Below, piece after piece: positions 15,442 to 24,947 of a DNA stretch of 64,000 bases. The notes under the pieces are model-generated. The model was not told where the DNA came from and did no database searches. It saw only the letters and a program-made list of their open reading frames with translations. Made by a program: the position numbers and the translations under genes. Every line of letters begins with the position of its first letter. Positions within the stretch are counted from its first letter, which is position 1. The DNA is from EW11 sp035765635. GTDB taxonomy: Bacteria; Verrucomicrobiota; Verrucomicrobiia; Opitutales; Opitutaceae. The stretch spans positions 124,001 to 188,000 of the forward strand of contig DASTWZ010000003.1 of the NCBI GenBank assembly GCA_035765635.1, read 5' to 3'.

Positions 15442-18400
15442 TTAAACGCGGACGATGGATCGATTGATCGCGTCGCGCAGGTCATTCAAGCGCGTTGGCT
15501 TGCTGATGTAGTCGTCCATGCCGGCGGCTAGACAACGTTCACGATCGCCCTGCATCGCGTTCGCGGTCATCGCGATGATTTTGATCCGCGCCAGTTGCGG
15601 ATTCTGCCGAATCTTCTGCGTGGCTTCGTAGCCGTCCATCTCGGGCATGTGACAATCCATCAACACGACATCGTACGCGCCCTGCTCCAGCGCTTCGAGC
15701 ACCTCGAGTCCATTCGACGCGAGCTCTGCGCGAAAACCAAGTTTCTGCAGCTGCAGGAGCGTCACGCGCTGGTTCACCGCGTTGTCCTCGGCCACGAGCA
15801 CGCGAATATCCGACGCGGCGCCGGACAACGGATTCGCGCTGTCCGTCTCGTTTTCACCGAGCGGATCGGCGCTGTCCCTCGCGCTGTTCTGCGCCGCGTC
15901 CTCGCTCGCAGAAAAATCGTTCGCCTGCGCGCTTTCGTCCTCACAAATCGCTTTGACCAGCGTGGCGAGCAACTCCGTCTGTCGGATCGGCTTCAACATC
16001 GTGTCCGCGATCCCGAGCGCGGACAGCTCCGCCGGATCGAAGCGATTGTCCCAGGACGTGCACACGATCAACCGCAGCGAACGCAGACGCGGATCCTCGT
16101 GAATCAACTTCGCGAGCATCAATCCATCCATCTCCGGCATTTCGTAGTCGAGCACGGCGACATCGAACGCGCGGCCGGTCTCGTGCGCTTCGCGCAAAAT
16201 CTCCAGCGCGCCCTCTCCATCGCTGGCCTGCTCGGTCTGCATGTTCCAGCTCGCGAGATAGTGCTCCATGATGCGGCGGTTCGTCGCATTGTCGTCCACG
16301 ATCAGCGCGCGGCGCCCTTCCAGCGCCTCCGCCACCGGCAGCGGCGAACGCGTGGCGCGATTTGGCTGCCGCGGCAGTTTGATCGTGAACCAGAAGGTCG
16401 AGCCCTGGCCGTGAGTGCTACGCACGCCAATCTCCCCGCCCATCAGTTCGACGATCTGCTTGCTGATCGCCAGTCCCAGACCGGTCCCGCCGAATTTTCG
16501 CGTGGTCGAGGAATCCGCCTGGGAAAACGGTTTGAAGAGCCGGGCCTGCGCGTCGTGCGACAAACCGATGCCTGTATCCGCAACTTCGATACGCAGGTGC
16601 ACGTGGTGGTCCGTCTTGTCCTCCAGCCCCACGTTGAGCGAGACCTCGCCCTTGTCGGTGAACTTGATCGCGTTGCCCAGAAGATTGAGCAACACCTGGC
16701 GCAGCCGACCCGAATCGCCGCGCAGAAAGATCGGCACATTGCTCGGAACGAGCGAGGTGAGCTCGAGGCCTTTGCCCGCCGCTCGCGCAGCCAGGATCTC
16801 GAGCGTTTGATCGATCGTCTCGCGGAGATTGAAATCGTGAATCTCGAGATCGAGTTTGCCCGCCTCGATCTTCGAAAAATCGAGGATGTCGTTCAGCACC
16901 GTGAGCAGCGCGTCGGCGCTGTTGCGAATCGTCTCCGCGAAATCGCGCTGCATTTCGGTGAGGCCTGTATCCAAAAGTAAATTACTCATCCCGATCACGC
17001 CATTCATCGGCGAGCGGATCTCGTGCGACATGTTCGCGAGAAACGCGCTCTTCGCCCGCGTGTTCGCCTCGGCAGCGTCGCGAGCGCGCTTGAGCTCCTC
17101 TTCGATCTGCTTGCGCTCAGTGATGTCGCGGCCGACGCCGAGCACGTAGGCGGCACTCGCGTCCGATGTGCGGCGCGCGCTGATCTCCACCCAGATGACG
17201 CGAAGATCGCGCGTGCGGAAACGGGCCTGACAGGTCACCGTGCTGCCCGGTCCGCCGTTCCAGTTGACGAAAGGCAGCGGCAAATTCTCATCCTCGGGCG
17301 CGAGCAGATCGCGGATGTTCATGTTCAACGCCGCCTGGCGGGTGAAGCCGAAGATGCGTTCGCCCGCGGGATTGAACGAGGTGAAGTTACCCTTGCGATC
17401 GAGGGTGAAGATGAAGTCGCTGGCGTCCTCGACGATGTCGCGGTAACGCGCCTCGAGGACCGATTCCTTTTCGATCTGATCACGAATCTGCTCCGTCTGT
17501 TTGCGCACGCGGCGGCGCAGCGCTGTGACCCAGCTCAGGCCGACGAAGGCGATGAGTCCGGAAACACCCGCCACCGCCACGGCCCGCTCGGTGGTCCACC
17601 ACGAAGGCCGTTTCAAGACCTGCACATCCGCGGGTGTGCGAAGCTGCAGATGAAAACCCCGCGTGTTGCGATACTCGTCGTATTCGAGGCGGTACACGCC
17701 GGTCAGCGCTACGCGGCTGCCGAGCGGCACATCGATCGGCGGATCGTTCGGACCGACTTCGAGATCGGCCTCGAAGACGGAATTGCCTGCTTGCAGCGTG
17801 AAGTTTCGCTCGCCCGGGCGGGAAAGGGCGTCGAGCAACGTCGCCGTCACTTTCACGAATCGTCCGTCGAGCTCTTCATTGATCATGCGCGGGCCGGTGG
17901 TGAGCTGCAGCGCGGGCGGCTCATGGCCATTGCCGATCTTTCGGTAAACGGCTTCGCGTAAGACGACGCGCGAGCTTTCACGGCCGGGAAAACCCACCAC
18001 CTCCACGCGGTCGCCGCGCTCGAGCGGAGCGACGCTGCGGCTCAAGACGAGCAGACCTTCGTCGCCATCCTGGATGAAAAGATAACGTCCGATGGACTGA
18101 TGCACGACGATGCCCGTGACTCGGGCGCGGCGATTCAGCGACTCGAGCGTGCTGAATTCGCGCAGGCTCGCGATCGACTGTACTGGAACACTGAATACAT
18201 CGGCCGGGGGCGGCTCGTCGATCTGCACCGAATCCGCGCTCGGCACCCAGAGCTCGATGCCGAGCAGTTGCCTGCGCTCGTTCGGAATCGCGGAACACAC
18301 GCCGGCCACGGAAACGACTGCGCCGTTAAAGCGCGTGATGTCTTCCGTGGGTGGAAGAAAGGCGGAAAACTCCCCGACCGAGCTGGAGATTTGCATGCGT

Positions 18401-19821
18401 TTCCACACGCCGTCCGTGGTCACTTCGCGGACGTAGCCGCGCAGCTCGACCCACTGGCCCTCCTCGACGCCGGAGAGCGCCTGCTCGAGGGTGATCCGGC
18501 GCGCGCCGGGCAAGCCGATCTGGCCAAGCGGCTCCCAATCCGTGGCGTTGATCACGGGAGCAAACGCGCCCGCCGCAGTCGTGCCGTTGAGCTTGATGCC
18601 AAAACCCGGCGCCGGTGGCGCGGCATTGATGTTGCGCTGCACGCGCACGCCGCCGCTGCTGTCGCGCACGAAGAAGAAACGAGATTGCGGGCTCGACCAT
18701 GTGACGACGCCCGTGAGTCGCACGGGGTGCGCCCGCGACGCGTCGTTCAAACCGAGTTCGAGCACTTGCTCCGCGAGACGGAGTTTGGTGTTGGCCGATT
18801 GGCTTTCCGCCGCGTCGGAATCGGCCGGGACGCTGCGATAAAGAGCGCGGTCGAGACTCCATTCCGTGCCTGAAACCGAAGGATAGCCGATGGCTTCAAC
18901 CGCGTCCCCGACATTGACGAGAGTGACCTGCTCGGTGCGAACGAAGAGCTGGCCGGTGGCATCGCGGATCTCGATTCCCTGCCCCGGCAGACGGGCCCGC
19001 ACCTGACCGCGCACATGGACGAGGTTGGCTTTTGGCAACGACGGCCAGCGCTCGATCGCGACCGGCGCCGTTTGCAAAGACGGTTCGTCCACCAAGGGAT
19101 GCAGCGGCTCGATGTCTTCGTTGCGCGCCACCCACGTATCCAGAGTTACACTACGGCCGGAAGGCTCCTTTTTCGGCATGAAGAGTCCGCGCACCCGCAC
19201 GACCATGCCCTCCAACTGTGGCGTGGGCTGGGTGTTCGACGTGACGAGGTAGGTTTTGACGTTCCGGCCGTTCACGATGATTTCGAACAACTGGTGATGA
19301 GGATCCACGTCGCGCTGAGCGCAGACATAGCCTTCGAACACCACATTGTTGGCGTCGGCTTGGGTGATCGCCTCCGGATTCTCGAAGGTGGCGGGCATGG
19401 GCGGACGAACGACGGCGGCGCCCACGACCTCTGCGGTGACGTTCGCGGGATCGAGGCCGTCGCTGGGCACAAATCTGCCGGTCAGGTGGACCCGGTCTCC
19501 CGGCTTGAAGGAAAACGGTTTGCCCCGCACCCGGACGAACGTGATTTCGCCATGGTTCGTGCGAGCCCACAGCAAGTGCCAATCGGCGTCGTAGAAAACG
19601 ATGTCGGCCAGCGCATCCACCTCATGCATCTGCTTGGCCTCCGCCGCAGGCACGGTCCAAATCTCGTTCAACTGCGTGATCGTGGCGTACGTCGGCGGGC
19701 CCGCATCGGGAGCTTGCGCCGGCTCACCGGCGGCCGCAGCCAAAACGACGGTCGCGACGAAGCCGGTGCAGACCGCGCCCTTCCGCCAGGCACGCATGCA
19801 TCGCGACAAAAAGTGGGACAT
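15442..19821 (-). CDS. Giant hybrid histidine kinase with repeated OB-like extracytoplasmic domains
   Basis: A 1459-residue protein from MSHFLSRCMRAWRKG (start 19821), with a signal peptide to about residue 32. About 700 extracytoplasmic residues contain some seven repeats, each with a pattern like VRLTGVVTW-FFFVRDSSGGVRV-GDxVEAxGYP, suggesting tandem OB-fold beta-barrels. A membrane helix is at about 745-768. Then come PAS (about 794-907), HisKA with H about 931 in ANMSHEIRSPMNG, HATPase with GTGLGLAISKQ, and two receivers (VLDYEMPEMDG, Asp about 1224; VLMDCHMPEMDG, Asp about 1390). The ligand is unknown. It is divergent from the flavoprotein gene. Confidence 0.9.
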   Translation of the reverse strand: MSHFLSRCMRAWRKGAVCTGFVATVVLAAAAGEPAQAPDAGPPTYATITQLNEIWTVPAAEAKQMHEVDALADIVFYDADWHLLWARTNHGEITFVRVRGKPFSFKPGDRVHLTGRFVPSDGLDPANVTAEVVGAAVVRPPMPATFENPEAITQADANNVVFEGYVCAQRDVDPHHQLFEIIVNGRNVKTYLVTSNTQPTPQLEGMVVRVRGLFMPKKEPSGRSVTLDTWVARNEDIEPLHPLVDEPSLQTAPVAIERWPSLPKANLVHVRGQVRARLPGQGIEIRDATGQLFVRTEQVTLVNVGDAVEAIGYPSVSGTEWSLDRALYRSVPADSDAAESQSANTKLRLAEQVLELGLNDASRAHPVRLTGVVTWSSPQSRFFFVRDSSGGVRVQRNINAAPPAPGFGIKLNGTTAAGAFAPVINATDWEPLGQIGLPGARRITLEQALSGVEEGQWVELRGYVREVTTDGVWKRMQISSSVGEFSAFLPPTEDITRFNGAVVSVAGVCSAIPNERRQLLGIELWVPSADSVQIDEPPPADVFSVPVQSIASLREFSTLESLNRRARVTGIVVHQSIGRYLFIQDGDEGLLVLSRSVAPLERGDRVEVVGFPGRESSRVVLREAVYRKIGNGHEPPALQLTTGPRMINEELDGRFVKVTATLLDALSRPGERNFTLQAGNSVFEADLEVGPNDPPIDVPLGSRVALTGVYRLEYDEYRNTRGFHLQLRTPADVQVLKRPSWWTTERAVAVAGVSGLIAFVGLSWVTALRRRVRKQTEQIRDQIEKESVLEARYRDIVEDASDFIFTLDRKGNFTSFNPAGERIFGFTRQAALNMNIRDLLAPEDENLPLPFVNWNGGPGSTVTCQARFRTRDLRVIWVEISARRTSDASAAYVLGVGRDITERKQIEEELKRARDAAEANTRAKSAFLANMSHEIRSPMNGVIGMSNLLLDTGLTEMQRDFAETIRNSADALLTVLNDILDFSKIEAGKLDLEIHDFNLRETIDQTLEILAARAAGKGLELTSLVPSNVPIFLRGDSGRLRQVLLNLLGNAIKFTDKGEVSLNVGLEDKTDHHVHLRIEVADTGIGLSHDAQARLFKPFSQADSSTTRKFGGTGLGLAISKQIVELMGGEIGVRSTHGQGSTFWFTIKLPRQPNRATRSPLPVAEALEGRRALIVDDNATNRRIMEHYLASWNMQTEQASDGEGALEILREAHETGRAFDVAVLDYEMPEMDGLMLAKLIHEDPRLRSLRLIVCTSWDNRFDPAELSALGIADTMLKPIRQTELLATLVKAICEDESAQANDFSASEDAAQNSARDSADPLGENETDSANPLSGAASDIRVLVAEDNAVNQRVTLLQLQKLGFRAELASNGLEVLEALEQGAYDVVLMDCHMPEMDGYEATQKIRQNPQLARIKIIAMTANAMQGDRERCLAAGMDDYISKPTRLNDLRDAINRSIVRV

Positions 19822-20080
19822 GGGAAAGTTGAGGAAACTGGACCGCCAAATGATCGACCTTTTTACAACGCGTCTTAAGGCCAAAGTCTGAAGCGCGGCT
19901 GGTTTCAGCCGGCGAATTGCCTGGGAGAAAACGAAGCGAGAAATAGGCACTTCACCTCCTCGGCGGAAGCCCGGAGTGCACCGGGAATTTAGCCGCCCGC
20001 TTTGCCGCCCGCTCAAATCCGACGCTCGGCCGCGCCAAACCCCATGGTTCGGCTGTGGGTTTGCCAAATCCAGGGGTGCC

Positions 20081-21364
20081 ATGCTTCAAACACCGCGAAT
20101 GACGAATGGCACATACGATATCCTGGTGATTGGCGGAGGCCCCGCGGGCTCGACCGCGGCCGCCTTGGCGCGGAAACACGGGCTGAAGGTAGCCGTGGTG
20201 GAAAAGGAAAAGTTTCCCCGTTTCAAAATCGGCGAATCGCTGCTGCCAAACGGCAATGCTCTCATGCGCGAAACCGGCGTCTGGCCAAAGATCGAGCAGG
20301 CCGGCTTCGTGAAAAAATTCGGCGCTTACTTTTTCCTGCCCAGCGGCGATCTGCAGAAAGAAGTGATCTTCAGTGACGGCCTGGTGCGCGGCCTGGAAAA
20401 CACGTTTCAAGTCGAGCGCGCAACGTTCGACAAGATCCTGCTCGATCACGCCGCGGAACTCGGCGCGCACGTTTTCGAAAACACCGCCGCGAAATCTGTT
20501 CGCGCCGACGGCGACGTCAGCCACGTCACGCTTTCCCACAACGGCGCCGAGCGGACTGTATCAGCGCGCTGGATACTGGACGGCAGCGGTCGCGAAAATG
20601 TCTTCTCCTGCGATTTGAAGCGGAAGTTCGACGCGCCCCGTCTCGAAAAACGCATCGCCGTCTACACGCACTTCAGCGGCGTGCCGCGCGCCGAAGGAAA
20701 GGCCGCCGGACACACCATTGTCATTCGGCTGAAGCGCGGCTGGTTCTGGGTCATTCCGGTGAGCGAGGAGCACACGTCCGTCGGACTCGTCACGGAGGTC
20801 GACGATCTCAAGGGCCTGGCGCCGGCGGAGGCCTTTCAACGAGCCGTCGACGACACCCCGCGCCTGAAAGAATGGCTGCGCAACGCCGAGCGCGTCATGG
20901 AGTTCAAAGTGACGTCCGACTACAGCTATTTTCGCGAAGAACTCGCGCGCGACCGACTGATCCTGCTCGGTGACTCAGCCGGCTTCTTCGATCCGATTTT
21001 TTCGTCCGGCGTCTACGTCGCGATGTACTCGGCCAAGAGAGCCATCGAGATGGTCCTTGCTGCGGATGCGGCGCAGCGGCCGCTCACCCGGAGCGAGTGC
21101 GTGCGTTACACGAAGCGCATCAAACAAAACGCCCGCGTATTCGAAAAGTTGATTCACGCCTTCTACGACAACGACAGCTTCGCCATTTTCATGAGCACGA
21201 ATCCGCCGTTTCGCATCGACCGCGGCATCAATTCGATCGTCGCGGGCTACTCGGAAATAAATTTCGCGATCTGGTGGCGCCTCCAGTTCTTCCTCGTGGT
21301 CTGCCGTCTGCAGAAATATTTCCGGCTGACCCCACCAATCGCATTTTCGCCGGCGAACTCCTGA
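20081..21364 (+). CDS. FAD-dependent halogenase-like monooxygenase 1
   Basis: This 427-residue flavoprotein has the N-terminal FAD motif ILVIGGGPAGSTAAALARK, the FKIGESLLP segment, lysines K78/K79 in FVKKFGAYF where flavin halogenases carry their catalytic lysine, and the halogenase signature WxWxIP as WFWVIP (about 221-226). The second FAD motif is LILLGDSAGFFDPIFSSGV. Relatives include halogenases of carrier-bound aromatics, but also plain hydroxylases and reductases, so halogenation is inferred. The start may be 20081 or 20099; both fit. A second flavoprotein gene follows 10 bases after the stop, then an ACP and a ketosynthase. Confidence 0.82.
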   Translation: MLQTPRMTNGTYDILVIGGGPAGSTAAALARKHGLKVAVVEKEKFPRFKIGESLLPNGNALMRETGVWPKIEQAGFVKKFGAYFFLPSGDLQKEVIFSDGLVRGLENTFQVERATFDKILLDHAAELGAHVFENTAAKSVRADGDVSHVTLSHNGAERTVSARWILDGSGRENVFSCDLKRKFDAPRLEKRIAVYTHFSGVPRAEGKAAGHTIVIRLKRGWFWVIPVSEEHTSVGLVTEVDDLKGLAPAEAFQRAVDDTPRLKEWLRNAERVMEFKVTSDYSYFREELARDRLILLGDSAGFFDPIFSSGVYVAMYSAKRAIEMVLAADAAQRPLTRSECVRYTKRIKQNARVFEKLIHAFYDNDSFAIFMSTNPPFRIDRGINSIVAGYSEINFAIWWRLQFFLVVCRLQKYFRLTPPIAFSPANS

Positions 21365-21374
21365 CCTGTTACCC

Positions 21375-22961
21375 ATGCCCGAAGTTGATTCGAACGAAAA
21401 CTGGGACGTCGTGATCGTCGGCGGCGCGCTCTCTGGCGCGGCGACGGCGTGCCTCCTCGCGAAACGCAATCCCCGGCTGCGCATCTTGATCCTCGAGCGC
21501 GATCTGGAGTTCTCGCGGCGCGTCGGCGAATCGACGGTCGAGATCAGCGCTTATTTTCTCGGGCGCGTTCTCGGGCTCACCGAATACCTGAACGAAAATC
21601 ATCTCGTGAAACAGGGCCTGCGCTTCTGGTTCACGAACGATCGCGTCAACGCACTCGACGAAAGCAGCGAGACGGGGCCGAGCTACAATGTGCGTTTCCC
21701 CGGCTATCAAGTCGATCGCTCGAAGCTCGACGAAAAGGTGCTGCAGAACGCGGTCGCGGCCGGCGTGGTCGTGCGCCGCGGTGTGAAAGTGACAGAGGTC
21801 ACGCTCGCCGAGGGCGGGCGTCAGACGATTCGTTGGGAAAACAACAGCGGCGAACGCGGCGCCGTGTCCGCGCGCTGGGTGGTGGACGCCTCGGGCGTGG
21901 CATCGCTGCTCTCGCGCAAGAACGGATGGTTCGAGCCCAACCGCGAACATCCGATCGCAGCGATCTGGAGCCGCTGGAGCGGCGTCAAGAATTGGGAGTC
22001 GTCGGAGTTGGCCGAAAAATATCCGGCCTGGGCCAGCCGCGTAAAGGGGCTTCGTTTCACCGCGACGAATCACCTCGTCGGATTCGGCTGGTGGGCCTGG
22101 GTCATTCCGCTGAAAGGCGGTGATGTCAGCGTGGGAATCGTCTTCGATCAGCGCCTCACCGATCTTCCCGCGGGCGATCGGCTGGGCGAGCGGTTGCGCG
22201 CCATGCTGCTCCAGCATCCGGTCGCGCGAGAGATCATGGCCGACGCCACGTTTCACGAGGGCGACGTTCATTTCCGCCGCAATCTCGCCTATCGTTCGAG
22301 CACGTTCGCCGGTGATGGATTCGTGCTCGTCGGCGACGCCGCGGCCTTCATGGATCCGTTTTATTCGCCGGGCATGGATTGGATCAGCTACTGCGCGAAC
22401 GCGGCGGCGGCGTTGATCGATGATTGCTGCCGGGGGAAACCGGCGAAGCAGCGCGTGGAGCGCCACAACGAACGTTTTCGCACGAGCTACGAGCGCTGGT
22501 TCAACGCCATCTATCGCGACAAATATTTCTACATGGGCGACCATGAGCTCATGACATTGGCCTTCCGGCTGGACCTCGGCCTCTACTACGTCGGCGTCGT
22601 TTCGCAGCCCTTCAAATTTGGTCCGCGTTCGCTGGAAACTCCTTCGTTTGCCTCGGAGCGCTCCCGCCTGCCGGCGAAACTGATCGGGTTGTACAACCGC
22701 CGCTTCGCCACGATCGCGAAGTCGCGGCTCGCCCGCGGAAAATGGGGCCAGTCGAACGACCGCCGGTATTTCGGTTTTCGCAGCTACGAGCTGAGCTGGA
22801 GCCTGCCCTGGCGCATTTCCGCCTGCTTCCTGCGCTGGTTCTCGCTCGAACTGAAGGAAGGCTGGAGAACGTGGTTCCTCGCCCCGCCCGCCGTATCCGA
22901 GCGGCCACTACACGCCACGCGCCAGCAGCCCGCTCCCGCGCAGCCGATCTCCGCCTCGTGA
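21375..22961 (+). CDS. FAD-dependent halogenase-like monooxygenase 2
   Basis: A 528-residue flavoprotein of the same superfamily as its upstream neighbour but clearly diverged. The FAD motif is VVIVGGALSGAATACLLAK (the third Gly of GxGxxG is Ala). VGESTVEISAYFLGRVLGL is followed by K79 in LVKQGLRFWF. The WxWxIP signature is WAWVIP (about 240-245). The second FAD motif is FVLVGDAAAFMDPFYSPGMDW. The C-terminal about 130 residues are helical and rich in aromatics, possibly for membrane association. It is co-transcribed with the gene 10 bases upstream. Substrate unknown; a carrier-bound acyl or aromatic group is a reasonable guess from context. Confidence 0.8.
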   Translation: MPEVDSNENWDVVIVGGALSGAATACLLAKRNPRLRILILERDLEFSRRVGESTVEISAYFLGRVLGLTEYLNENHLVKQGLRFWFTNDRVNALDESSETGPSYNVRFPGYQVDRSKLDEKVLQNAVAAGVVVRRGVKVTEVTLAEGGRQTIRWENNSGERGAVSARWVVDASGVASLLSRKNGWFEPNREHPIAAIWSRWSGVKNWESSELAEKYPAWASRVKGLRFTATNHLVGFGWWAWVIPLKGGDVSVGIVFDQRLTDLPAGDRLGERLRAMLLQHPVAREIMADATFHEGDVHFRRNLAYRSSTFAGDGFVLVGDAAAFMDPFYSPGMDWISYCANAAAALIDDCCRGKPAKQRVERHNERFRTSYERWFNAIYRDKYFYMGDHELMTLAFRLDLGLYYVGVVSQPFKFGPRSLETPSFASERSRLPAKLIGLYNRRFATIAKSRLARGKWGQSNDRRYFGFRSYELSWSLPWRISACFLRWFSLELKEGWRTWFLAPPAVSERPLHATRQQPAPAQPISAS

Positions 22962-22988
22962 GGCGGGCGCCGCCGACCGGGCGGATTT

Positions 22989-23129
22989 CCCCACGAATCA
23001 CACGAAGAACACGAAATTGGAGAATCGTTTCCCACGGAAAACACGGAAATATTTTTCGTTTCCGTGCCGTCCGTGCATTCCGTGGGAAAACGGTATTATG
23101 ATTTCGTGTTTTTCGTGTGATTCGTGGGG
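22989..23129. repeat. Palindromic cacgaa/ttccgtg repeat, copy C
   Basis: About 141 bases between the second flavoprotein gene and the ACP gene, opening cccacgaatcacacgaagaa and closing ttttcgtgtgattcgtggg, with inner tttcccacggaaaacacgg and ttccgtgggaaa. It has the same design as copies A and B and separates two parts of one biosynthetic locus. Confidence 0.85.
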
Positions 23130-23189
23130 AAAAACGCCACACGTCGAGCTTGTGCCACTTCGCTAGCGCTGCCTCACTGCACTCGGAAA

Positions 23190-23573
23190 ATGTCCACACC
23201 GTCCGTCTCACCGATCCCGCGCCGTGCGCCTTTCGATCCCTTGGGCAAGTTTCCCGAAGGCGTCAAAGCGGCGTACACCAAATATCTACAAACGGCCGAC
23301 GCGGCCGCGCTGGATACCGTGGTGCTGGCAGTGGTGCGCGATTACGTGCCGAAGACCGTCGTGTTGCCCACGGATCAACCGCTGCCCGACAACGCGCGAC
23401 TGATCGCCGATCTTGGCTTCGACTCCCTGGCGATCAGCGAAACGGTCTTCTTCCTCGAAGATCTTTTCAAGGTGCGCATCACCAACGCGGAAATCATCAA
23501 GGTCAGGACTGTCGGTGAGTTGCGCTCCTTCGTGCGCGCCAAACTGGCTTCGCTTCCCGCGCGCAAGCGCTGA
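23190..23573 (+). CDS. Acyl carrier protein
   Basis: A 127-residue protein with a C-terminal acyl carrier domain. The phosphopantetheine serine is S79 in DLGFDSLAISETVFFLEDLF, followed by helix III residues VRTVGELRSFV. The N-terminal about 40 residues are an extra leader (GKFPEGVKAAYTKYLQ) not found in housekeeping AcpP, so this is a dedicated carrier. The start at 23190 is chosen; the frame upstream runs into the palindromic repeat. The ketosynthase gene follows after 14 bases, which indicates that the two work together. Confidence 0.9.
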   Translation: MSTPSVSPIPRRAPFDPLGKFPEGVKAAYTKYLQTADAAALDTVVLAVVRDYVPKTVVLPTDQPLPDNARLIADLGFDSLAISETVFFLEDLFKVRITNAEIIKVRTVGELRSFVRAKLASLPARKR

Positions 23574-23587
23574 GCCTCGCCGAGCGC

Positions 23588-24868
23588 ATGCCCAGCACCG
23601 CCGCCATCACCGGCCTCGGTTTCATCACGAGCATCGGACTGACCAAGGCTGAGGTGGCCAATCGCCTGCGCCACGGTCAGAGCGGGCTGGTCGAATTCGA
23701 TTTCTGCGGCAACCCGCGCCATCCGGTAAAAGTGGCCGCGCCCGTGCCCGGTTTTTATTTCGACGGACCGAACTGGCGCGAATGGAGTTGGCCGGCCGGC
23801 TATGAAATTCCGCGCGAAACGGTGCGCGGTTTGCCGCCGCATGGCGTGTACGCCTTTTGCGCGATCGAGCAGGCATTGGCCGACGCCGGACTACGGCTGG
23901 AGGACATCACGTCGTCAGACACAGGGCTTTTCTGCGCGTCGGCCGGTTCGCCGTATATGATGTGGCATCACCTCGAGGAGCTTGCCGCATCGCAATACGA
24001 GCGCGGCCATCCGTTGAGCGTCGTGTCGTCGATCGCGGGCACCTTGAACTTCAATCTCGCGGCGCATTTTCGCATCACGGGCGCGGTCGCGGGCTTCGTC
24101 TCGGCCTGCACCTCGGGCAGCCATGCGATCGGATACGCGCTCGACGAGATACGGCTCGGTCGGCAGCAGCGCATGATCGTGGTGGCAGCGGAGGAGTTGA
24201 ACGCGCAGACCGATTTGCCGTTCGCCGCGATGCGCGCGCTCTCGACCAACCCCGATCCGGCCACGGCGTCGCGGCCCTTCGACGTCGAGCGCGACGGCTT
24301 CGTGCCGACGGGGGGCGCGGTGGTTTTGATTTTGGAGGCGCCCGAGTTGGCGCAGGCTCGCGGGGCCAAGGCTTACGCTGAAATCTCCGGCTGGGGCCAG
24401 GCCGCCGACGGTTACAATGTGGCGACGTCGCATCCAGAAGGCCTCGGCCTGCGCAACGCGATGCTCCGCGCTGCAAAAGACGCCGGCATCGCGATGAGTG
24501 ATGTCGATTATATCAACGCCCACGCCACCTCCACGCCCGCCGGTGATCGCTCCGAAGCGCTGGCGCTGCGCAGCTTGATCGCGCCCGACGCGCGGACGAT
24601 CGTGAGCGGCACAAAAGGATTAACCGGGCATGGCCTCTCCATGGCCGGAGTGATGGAGGCGGCGTTTTGCGCGCTGACATTTTCGGAAAAATTCCTGCCG
24701 GGAAATCCGAAGCTCGTGAACCCGGATCCCGTGTGTAAGGGCCTCAATCTGCCGAAGGAATCCATCGCGGCGGACCCGCGCATTGTTATGAACAACACCA
24801 GCGGATTCGGCGGCAGCAATGTGTGCCATGTCCTGCGCGCGCCGTCGCCGGCGTTTGCGCGGAGCTGA
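23588..24868 (+). CDS. Beta-ketoacyl-ACP synthase (KAS II-like)
   Basis: This 426-residue condensing enzyme performs Claisen condensation on ACP-bound substrates. The catalytic triad is complete: C174 in SACTSGSHAIGYA, H312 in INAHATSTPAGD and H348 in GTKGLTGHGLSMAG, with the conserved K343. The C-terminal NNTSGFGGSN loop is present. It lies 14 bases after the ACP gene. No malonyl transferase, ketoreductase or dehydratase gene is nearby, so it would have to borrow these from fatty acid synthesis. It is divergent from housekeeping FabF in the N-terminal 80 residues (HPVKVAAPVPGFYFDGPNW). Confidence 0.9.
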   Translation: MPSTAAITGLGFITSIGLTKAEVANRLRHGQSGLVEFDFCGNPRHPVKVAAPVPGFYFDGPNWREWSWPAGYEIPRETVRGLPPHGVYAFCAIEQALADAGLRLEDITSSDTGLFCASAGSPYMMWHHLEELAASQYERGHPLSVVSSIAGTLNFNLAAHFRITGAVAGFVSACTSGSHAIGYALDEIRLGRQQRMIVVAAEELNAQTDLPFAAMRALSTNPDPATASRPFDVERDGFVPTGGAVVLILEAPELAQARGAKAYAEISGWGQAADGYNVATSHPEGLGLRNAMLRAAKDAGIAMSDVDYINAHATSTPAGDRSEALALRSLIAPDARTIVSGTKGLTGHGLSMAGVMEAAFCALTFSEKFLPGNPKLVNPDPVCKGLNLPKESIAADPRIVMNNTSGFGGSNVCHVLRAPSPAFARS

Positions 24869-24947
24869 CAACACGGCACAAGCCACTCGGTTCAATGGGT
24901 TACCTTTATTCTTCTGAAGCCGGTCTTCGTTTGCCCACACCGCCGAG

